Origin: an archaeon
Lineage (GTDB): Archaea; Thermoproteota; Nitrososphaeria; Nitrososphaerales; Gagatemarchaeaceae
Assembly: GCA_021827865.1 (NCBI GenBank)
Contig: JAKAUC010000013.1
Coordinates: 463,141 to 527,140 of the forward strand
Direction: 5' to 3'
Length of the DNA: 64,000 bases
The notes under the pieces were generated by a model. The model saw nothing but the letters and a program-made list of their open reading frames with translations. It did no database searches and was not told the origin of the DNA. Shown in pieces: positions 58,837-64,000 of this stretch. Position numbers and translations under genes: made by a program. Each line of letters begins with the position of its first letter. Positions within the stretch are counted from its first letter, which is position 1.

Positions 58837-59697
58837 TTGAGCGAACAGATCCTGCCCCGGCTGGCGTCAAGGCTGAAAGACCTCGACCGGGGCGCCTATG
58901 AGAGGAGCTACGGGACAGGGGGGGTCCAGAGACGGACGGGCACCCACCAGCTGGTGGCTGATCTGCTTCGTTCGCTGGGGGTCGAATTCAAGGAGAACGC
59001 GAAGGTCCCCGGCGCCAGGGGCCTTATGGCAGACTTCTACGTGAACGGGATCTGGGTGTTCGTCGAGCCAGAGCTGGACGAAAAGGAGGCGCGGGCTCTC
59101 AGCAGGAGAAAGAACTGCGTCATAATCAGGAGAGATTCCCTGAGAAGCGACCGCTTTGACCACGGCATTCGAGTGCTCGGGCTGAGCGAAGAAGGCAGGA
59201 CGCAGACCATATTCCTGGACGACCCGTCCTTCAACTTCGACTATGCCCATATCCTCCCCAGGACAGAGAAGTGCTCTGTCATGCACGGGCACACCTCCAG
59301 CGTCCTGGTTGAGGTCGCCGGCCGGCCGATCGAAGGCATGGTGGTGGACTTCGGCACCGCGAAGCAGTTAGTCAGGGAGGCCGTCAGGGGACTTGACCAC
59401 AAGCTGTTCGTGAGCGAGAAGTACGTGACTTCCGTGGACCGAGAGAGCGTCTCTCTGAAGTTCGATACGGTCCACGGTGAGTTCGCCATCAAGGCCCCCA
59501 AGGACACGACGGTGCTGCTCGAAGAGGAGGCGACGGTCGAGAACCTAGCGAGGGAAGTGCTAGGAAGGATAGCCCCGAAGATGCCCAGGAACGTGACCTC
59601 GGTCGGAGTTTATGTGTACGAGGGGCTGAACAAGGGGAGTCACATCCTGGCGAAGGTCCACCAGGACGGTGCGCAATCGGGACGAAAGAAGCGATAG
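58837..59697 (+). CDS. queD: QueD-like 6-pyruvoyltetrahydropterin synthase fused to an N-terminal nuclease-like domain
   Basis: Residues about 125-275 are a PTPS/QueD domain: FNFDYAHILPRTEKCSVMHG (catalytic Cys and two zinc His), the HGHTSSVLVEVAG segment with the third His, GMVVDFGTAKQLVREAV and LDHKLFV, with Glu in EEATVENLA. This makes 6-carboxytetrahydropterin for preQ0, the precursor of archaeosine. Residues 1-120 are not part of QueD: QRRTGTHQLVADLLRSLGVE followed by GLMADFYVNGIWVFVEPELD has the outline of a PD-(D/E)XK-like fold, perhaps binding nucleic acid. TTG at 58837, about 30 bases below a TATA (ggtataaac, 58802-58810). Overlaps queC. Confidence 0.85.
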   Translation: MSEQILPRLASRLKDLDRGAYERSYGTGGVQRRTGTHQLVADLLRSLGVEFKENAKVPGARGLMADFYVNGIWVFVEPELDEKEARALSRRKNCVIIRRDSLRSDRFDHGIRVLGLSEEGRTQTIFLDDPSFNFDYAHILPRTEKCSVMHGHTSSVLVEVAGRPIEGMVVDFGTAKQLVREAVRGLDHKLFVSEKYVTSVDRESVSLKFDTVHGEFAIKAPKDTTVLLEEEATVENLAREVLGRIAPKMPRNVTSVGVYVYEGLNKGSHILAKVHQDGAQSGRKKR

Positions 59698-60329
59698 TGC
59701 TCCTTTCGGGCGGGATAGACTCCGCCACCGCGCTCCTGCTGGCCAAGGAGACATACAATGTGAGGGCCCTCACCTTCGAGTACCACGGAGTGGCGGCCAG
59801 CGAGCTCAAGTCGGCCAGGGCCATAGCCTCCTGGGCGGGTATAGCCGAGCACAGGTTCGTGAGGGTCCCGGACCTCAGAGAGGCCGCGGACATCCCGGGC
59901 GCCAGATTCGACGGCCTCCCGTCGACCTACATCCCGCTCCGGAACAGTGTGTTCTACTCCTTCGCTGCGTCGTATGGCGAAGAGGTCAGGGCGTCGGCCA
60001 TAGTGGGAGGGCACAACAGGGACGACGCGACAGTCTTCGCTGATGTGAGCCAGGAGTTCTTCGCCTCTCTAGAGAAGGCATTCCGGATGGGGTCCCCAAT
60101 CCAGAGGAGGCTGAAGTTAAGGCTCCTTCGCCCGCTCCAGAACCTGACCAAAGCCCAGGTTGTAAGGCTGGCCAGCATGCGCGGGGTCCCCCTCGGACTC
60201 ACTTGGAGCTGTCACCGAGACGGGAGGAGACACTGCTGGAAGTGTGCAGGATGCCTCTCAAGGAGGGCGGCCTTCGAGAAGGCGGGAGTCGAGGATCCCC
60301 TCACGGCGCGAGGAGGAAAAGTTACTTAA
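59697..60329 (+). CDS. queC: 7-cyano-7-deazaguanine synthase
   Basis: Converts 7-carboxy-7-deazaguanine to preQ0 with ATP and ammonia. PP-loop LLSGGIDSATALLLA right at the N-terminus, GGHNRDDATVF near 100, and the zinc-binding CHRDGRRHCWKCAGCLSR near 180 with all four Cys. The GTG at 59697 overlaps the TAG of queD (taGTG), so translation is coupled; a few residues upstream (KEAIV) also look like the normal first strand but have no legal start. Length 210 is normal. QueE is not in the window and must lie elsewhere. Confidence 0.93.
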   Translation: MLLSGGIDSATALLLAKETYNVRALTFEYHGVAASELKSARAIASWAGIAEHRFVRVPDLREAADIPGARFDGLPSTYIPLRNSVFYSFAASYGEEVRASAIVGGHNRDDATVFADVSQEFFASLEKAFRMGSPIQRRLKLRLLRPLQNLTKAQVVRLASMRGVPLGLTWSCHRDGRRHCWKCAGCLSRRAAFEKAGVEDPLTARGGKVT

Positions 60330-60355
60330 GGGGTGGTCGGGGGAATTGAGGCTCC

Positions 60356-61102
60356 TTGAGGCAGCAAGATAGAGCGACCGACGCCCTAGACTTCATTGAC
60401 GCAACGGCCGATGTGCAGACTGAGATTTCCCAACTGCCGGTGGATGCCGGCATCGCCAACCTTAGGGTAGTCGGCAGTTCTGGCAACTTCTCAATGCCAG
60501 TCGAACTTTCCATCCAGACTTCGACAGGCCTCCATAGAGGGGTTCACATGAGTCGGCTTGTCAAGGCGGCCAACAGCAGGAAACCGAGAGGGGTGGAGCA
60601 GTGGCTCCGATGGATATGCAAGGATGTGAACCAGACGCAGCCGGGATCCAGTGTCACCGCGAGCTTCGAGCTCCCCTTCGAAGACCAGTTTGCGAAGGTC
60701 ACGATGAGAGCCACCCAGCGAGGCTCTGTCACTTACAGGTACGTGGTGGATGGGATGACAGCGTGCCCATGCTCGAAGAAGATGATCGGCATAGGGCACA
60801 TGCAGCGGGCCCAATTGACGGTGGTCCTGAAGAGCGAGAAGCCCCTCGACTCCATCGGAGTCGTAGGGAGGATAACGGAGTGCTTCTCTGCCACTCCGGT
60901 GGAGCACTTGAAGAGGCTGGACGAGGCGAAGAAGATCATGGAGGCGCAGGCGAACCCAAAGTTCGCAGAGGACATCGTCAGAGAGTGCGTCAGCAGGTTC
61001 CCGAACGCCCTTTACATAAGCGGAAGGTGCTTCGAATCGATACACGCCCACGATGCGATTGCGACCTGGTCCGCGAGGCCAGGGTGGATGCCCATCCTCT
61101 AG
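60356..61102 (+). CDS. mptA: GTP cyclohydrolase IB (MptA/FolE2 family)
   Basis: Opens GTP at the first step of preQ0/archaeosine and methanopterin-type pterin synthesis. Family signatures: GLHRGVHMSRLVKAAN near residue 58, DGMTACPCSKKMIGIGHMQR near 140 with the metal Cys, ECFSATPVEHLKRLDEAKKI near 187 and SIHAHDA near the end. Length 248 fits. TTG at 60356 lies 30 bases below a TATA (tacttaagg, 60323-60331), so leaderless. Directly downstream of queC, completing three preQ0-pathway genes in a row; whether its product feeds archaeosine, a folate-like cofactor or both cannot be told. Confidence 0.92.
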   Translation: MRQQDRATDALDFIDATADVQTEISQLPVDAGIANLRVVGSSGNFSMPVELSIQTSTGLHRGVHMSRLVKAANSRKPRGVEQWLRWICKDVNQTQPGSSVTASFELPFEDQFAKVTMRATQRGSVTYRYVVDGMTACPCSKKMIGIGHMQRAQLTVVLKSEKPLDSIGVVGRITECFSATPVEHLKRLDEAKKIMEAQANPKFAEDIVRECVSRFPNALYISGRCFESIHAHDAIATWSARPGWMPIL

Positions 61103-61150
61103 ACTCGGTGCCCCAGACTTAAATCGAGAAGGACTTCTCAGCCCGACCAG

Positions 61151-62011
61151 TTGACCGACCTTCTCCTCGGGACGTCAGGCTGGTCGTACAACGAGTGGAA
61201 CGGCGTCTTCTATCCTAGCTCTTCGGTCAACAAGCTTTCCTACTACTCCAAGCTCTACGGCACGGTGGAGGTCGACTCCACGTTCTACGCCTTCCCCTCG
61301 AAGGGGATGGTGCTCGGATGGGCGAGGTACACCCCTGAGAACTTCGTGTTCTCTGTGAAGCTCCCCAGGCTGCTCACCCACGACAAGAGGCTGGACCTGT
61401 CTCAGGGAGCCGAAGCGGACCTGATCAGGTTCCTTGGCCTGTTGAGGCCTCTAATCGACGCGGGGAAGCTGGGACCGGTCCTCGCGCAGCTCCCCCCGAG
61501 CTACTCATTCAAGGATGACTTCGAGAAGCTGAAAGGGTTCTTCGATAGGGCCCCCGAGGACGTCATGTTCGCGGTAGAGTTCCGACACCCCTCGTGGCTG
61601 AGGGAGGACGTCTGGTCGTATCTTCGGGACCGGAACCTCGCGAATGTGATCGTAGATGAGCCCCTCCTCCCTCCTGACACGGTGGTGACGGCTGACTTCG
61701 CCTTCATCAGATGGCATGGGAGGGGGAGCCGGCCTTGGTACAACTATAGGTACACCGACGGCGAACTCGACGGTTGGGTCCCGAAGGTGAAGGATGTCAT
61801 ATCAGGAGTGAAGAAGACCTTCGGCTACTTCAACAACCACTTCAAGGGGTTCGCCGTGGAGAACTCGTTTAAGATGATGGAGAAGCTCGAGATGTCGACG
61901 CCTCTTCAGGATGAAGCGAGGGCCAAGGCGACCAGGTTCATCGCCACGGGGAGAAGGGACGTGGGCGAGGGGAGCATCCTCGAGTTCGTCGGCCAGGGGA
62001 GCGACAGGTGA
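61151..62011 (+). CDS. DUF72-family TIM-barrel protein
   Basis: LLLGTSGWSYNEWNGVFYPS at the start, YGTVEVDSTFYAFPSKGMV, FVFSVKLPRLLTHDKRL, MFAVEFRHPSWLREDVW and FIRWHGRGSRPWYNYRYTDG are all typical of DUF72, a YecE-like family of unknown function with a TIM-barrel fold. Length 286 is typical. TTG at 61151; a TATA (acttaaatc, about 61117-61125) lies about 30 bases upstream. Its TGA overlaps the GTG of the next gene, so the two are coupled. Confidence 0.92.
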   Translation: MTDLLLGTSGWSYNEWNGVFYPSSSVNKLSYYSKLYGTVEVDSTFYAFPSKGMVLGWARYTPENFVFSVKLPRLLTHDKRLDLSQGAEADLIRFLGLLRPLIDAGKLGPVLAQLPPSYSFKDDFEKLKGFFDRAPEDVMFAVEFRHPSWLREDVWSYLRDRNLANVIVDEPLLPPDTVVTADFAFIRWHGRGSRPWYNYRYTDGELDGWVPKVKDVISGVKKTFGYFNNHFKGFAVENSFKMMEKLEMSTPLQDEARAKATRFIATGRRDVGEGSILEFVGQGSDR

Positions 62012-62799
62012 AAGCGGCTCTCCTGTTAGATGGCGAGGCGCCCAAAGTCGCGCCAGGCGAACTGAGGAGGATAGTCATGAAAGCCGGGATAGAAGTGGGA
62101 GAGGCAAAGGCTGACTTTGGCATCGTCGTTGGTGGGGATGGGCGATTCAGCAGATACGGGCGGACGGAGAAGATCCCGCTGCTCTTCGTGGGCGTGCGGT
62201 CGAAGGGGGCGATCGGATCCAAGGCTCGCCTCGCCCAGACCGTCCTCGACGAGCTCCCTGAGGCGTTGGCAAGAATCAGGGCCGGAGGCTATGAGATAGA
62301 TGAACATCGACGGTTGAGGGTCATCAAGGGGACAAGGGTACTTGGAGAGGTGTTCACTGATGTCTATCTTCAGAGGGGTGCCGAAGGAAGCTGCCTCCGC
62401 TACAAGTTGAAGGTGTCGGGCAAAGGGGCAGAATTCGAAGAGGCGGCCATAGCAGACGGAATCGTGGTTGCCACGAGAGCGGGGGCCACGGGCTATTACT
62501 CCTACGTCGACAGAATCGGAAGGAACGTGGTCGAGCCTTCGGCGTTCGCCCGTATCGGGAGGGACGAAGTGGGGATATGTCATATCACGCCGACCTACAC
62601 CGAAAGGCTCGGTGTTGGGACCCACCCCCTGAGATACACTGTCCCCTGGGGGAGCAAGATAGAGATTTCACTGTCCAGGGAGGCTGACGCGAGGCTCTTC
62701 GGCGTCACAGATAGCCGTGCGGGGATCAAGGTCTCGATGGGAGAGAAGGTCTCCATAGCGGCGGGGAAGGAAGTAACGAAGGTGATGACTCTGCCTTGA
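62008..62799 (+). CDS. Divergent NAD-kinase-like protein
   Basis: The N-terminal half holds DFGIVVGGDGRFSRYG with the GGDG motif of ATP-NAD kinases, and the C-terminal half a beta-rich domain with VVATRAGATGYYSYVDRIG, the counterpart of the TPTGSTAY substrate loop but altered, then GICHITPTY. The residue usually acting as acid/base in GGDGT is followed by R instead of T/S. It may phosphorylate NAD or a related substrate, or be a lipid-kinase-like relative. Length 263 is normal. GTG overlaps the DUF72 stop. Confidence 0.75.
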   Translation: MKAALLLDGEAPKVAPGELRRIVMKAGIEVGEAKADFGIVVGGDGRFSRYGRTEKIPLLFVGVRSKGAIGSKARLAQTVLDELPEALARIRAGGYEIDEHRRLRVIKGTRVLGEVFTDVYLQRGAEGSCLRYKLKVSGKGAEFEEAAIADGIVVATRAGATGYYSYVDRIGRNVVEPSAFARIGRDEVGICHITPTYTERLGVGTHPLRYTVPWGSKIEISLSREADARLFGVTDSRAGIKVSMGEKVSIAAGKEVTKVMTLP

Positions 62800-62958
62800 A
62801 GGCCGCACGATGCGATTGGTCCACGCCGGTGGCAGTATGCTCGACAGCATCGCAGATGCAGGCCAGGGGGTCGAAGACGCGCGGGGTTTCCCCGCCTCAA
62901 TAGCCAAGTGTTACTGAGGCAAGAAGTATATAGTAGCTATTCTTGCTACCAGCGTGAT

Positions 62959-63999
62959 TTGACGGGCGAATCCAGAAGGCAGGAATTCAGGAGGGTACAA
63001 AAGACTGGAGGGGACAGCTTCGTGGTCTCCCTTCCAAAGAGTTGGGTAATCGACGTTGGATTGAGGCCGAAGGACCCCGTGGCCGTGCTCGTGCAGCCTG
63101 ACTCTTCGCTCCTGATCGTCCCTAGAAGAGACTTGCGCGCGGCGTCCAAATCGGAAGCCACCCTGGAGTCGGCACAGGGGCTCGACAAGGATTTCCTGCT
63201 GAGGCACTTCATTTCGTACTACCTGGCCGGCTATGACACCATCAGAGTGACCCTCGGCAGGTCGGACTCTGGACTTCGGGGATTCATCAGGGAGGGGATA
63301 AGGCGGAAGCTGGTCGGCGTGGAGATAATCGAGGAGTCGTCTGGAGGCATTCTCACGCAGTGTCTTTCTGGCTACATTGACCTTCCACTGAAGAAGGCCC
63401 TCGAAAGGATGGCCATCATTGCGGGGGGCATGCTGACGGACGCGGTCGGTGTCCTGCAGGGAGGGACAAAGGGTATGTCGGAGGAAGTCATAGAACGCGA
63501 CGACGAGGTCGACAGGTTCTATCATTTCCTACTCAGGCAGCTGAACATAGCAGTGAGAGACAGGTCGGTGATTCAGGAAATAGGGCTGAAATCGACGAGA
63601 GACTGTCTGGGGTACAGGCTGGTGGTCAAGAACGTAGAGAGGGTAGCCGACCACGCGGCTAGCATAGCCGCTGAAGCGGAGAACCTTCGGATGCTCCCGG
63701 AGCAGGCAATCAAGAAGATTCAGGAGACGACGGCGCTCTCCAAGAAGGTGTTCGACAGCTCCATTGCCTCTCTACTCCGCCTCGACGGCAAGATGGCGGA
63801 GGAGGCGATTGCGAAGTCAAAGGAGGTCTTGCAGATGGAAGGTAAGATCAGCAGCGAAATGCTGGCGCCTAGGATGAGCGGAGCTCAGGTCGCCTCTGCG
63901 AAGCTCATGCTCGAGAGCATTAGAAGGACCGCTGAATATGGGTCTGACATAGCTGAAATCGCCATCGACCTGACAGTCGCGGAGCCCCTGGTGACCTGA
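62959..63999 (+). CDS. AbrB-PhoU transcriptional/phosphate-response regulator
   Basis: Archaeal PhoU-like protein with an N-terminal swapped-hairpin AbrB DNA-binding domain: FRRVQKTGGDSFVVSLPKSW near residue 10, then GLRPKDPVAVLVQPDSSLLI. The rest is helical with two PhoU-like repeats (PLKKALERMAIIAGGMLTDA, then ERDDEVDRFYHFLLRQLN and the second repeat with SKKVFDSSIASLLRLDGKMA). It probably controls phosphate uptake; no pst genes are in the window. The frame is open from 62908, but a TATA (gtatatag, about 62925-62933) lies inside that part; TTG 62959 (LTGESRRQEF) is about 30 bases below it. The stop codon is the last triplet before the window edge. Confidence 0.9.
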   Translation: MTGESRRQEFRRVQKTGGDSFVVSLPKSWVIDVGLRPKDPVAVLVQPDSSLLIVPRRDLRAASKSEATLESAQGLDKDFLLRHFISYYLAGYDTIRVTLGRSDSGLRGFIREGIRRKLVGVEIIEESSGGILTQCLSGYIDLPLKKALERMAIIAGGMLTDAVGVLQGGTKGMSEEVIERDDEVDRFYHFLLRQLNIAVRDRSVIQEIGLKSTRDCLGYRLVVKNVERVADHAASIAAEAENLRMLPEQAIKKIQETTALSKKVFDSSIASLLRLDGKMAEEAIAKSKEVLQMEGKISSEMLAPRMSGAQVASAKLMLESIRRTAEYGSDIAEIAIDLTVAEPLVT

Positions 64000-64000
64000 A

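Noticed and set aside
59682..59697. queC as another gene with a missing start codon
   Set aside because: Only about five residues are lost by using GTG 59697, and that GTG overlaps the queD stop in a normal coupled arrangement.
1..64000. CRISPR array, rRNA operon or complete insertion sequence
   Set aside because: No regularly spaced direct repeats, no rRNA signatures and no transposase were seen in the window.

Overview
The window is a gene-dense, G+C-rich archaeal chromosome segment. The content points to the Nitrososphaeria (Thaumarchaeota) or a close TACK relative: a eukaryote-like DNA topoisomerase IB, ether-lipid genes (glycerol-1-phosphate dehydrogenase, UbiA-type prenyltransferase, a radical-SAM protein resembling tetraether synthase), a zinc ferredoxin, a DUF929/VKOR thiol-redox pair, archaeal SepF, Lsm, aCPSF1, proteasome beta, RFC, MCM, GINS and Orc1/Cdc6. 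No ammonia-oxidation gene is present. Promoters are typically archaeal: TATA elements lie about 25-30 bp upstream of many start codons, implying leaderless transcripts, and TTG starts are strikingly common.

Layout. 0-9 kb: class V aminotransferase, long FKBP, EgsA, proteasome beta, aCPSF1, SepF, PUA protein and Lsm on a shared promoter, coiled-coil membrane protein, RpiA, zinc ferredoxin. 9-13.5 kb: small membrane proteins, a cupredoxin, a Met/Gly-tailed protein, PDCD5 and a PAC2 protein. 13.5-20.3 kb (minus strand): RtcB and archease, the threonine-degradation pair Kbl/Tdh with a stand-alone Lrp ligand domain, HisS and RFC small subunit. 20.5-28.2 kb: GINS-MCM-Hel308 (with intein), asparagine-synthase-like and HemK-like proteins. 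28-33.5 kb: HTH_10 regulator, ClC transporter, SDR, a tRNA-Arg with an intron-like insertion, and MtnA. 33.5-38.6 kb: EndA-like protein, UbiA, RFC large subunit, a winged-helix regulator and intein-bearing Orc1/Cdc6. 38.7-49.4 kb: MDR oxidoreductase, OsmC, ACT-V4R and tandem-HTH regulators, a 40-residue membrane protein, VIT-like transporter, AIR-synthase-like protein, topoisomerase IB, a second PAC2 protein, an HExxH protein and an HxlR regulator. 49.4-57.2 kb: VKOR/DUF929, DUF1294, the Tes-like radical SAM protein facing a TrmB regulator across a palindromic operator candidate, small conserved proteins and a peroxiredoxin. 57.2-58.8 kb: a gene-poor scar with a truncated integrase beside tRNA-Gly. 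58.8-64 kb: a preQ0/archaeosine-type cluster (QueD fused to an extra N-terminal domain, QueC, MptA/FolE2), DUF72, an NAD-kinase-like protein and an AbrB-PhoU regulator.

The most unusual observations are two inteins sitting at the same point of the Walker A loop in Hel308 and Orc1/Cdc6, the QueD fusion, the palindrome on the Tes-like promoter, the tRNA-Arg insertion together with an EndA-like protein lacking the catalytic histidine, and several genes whose reading frame extends upstream of any ATG, GTG or TTG. I found no CRISPR array, no rRNA and no intact insertion sequence. All family assignments come from reading motifs by eye; none was searched against a database.
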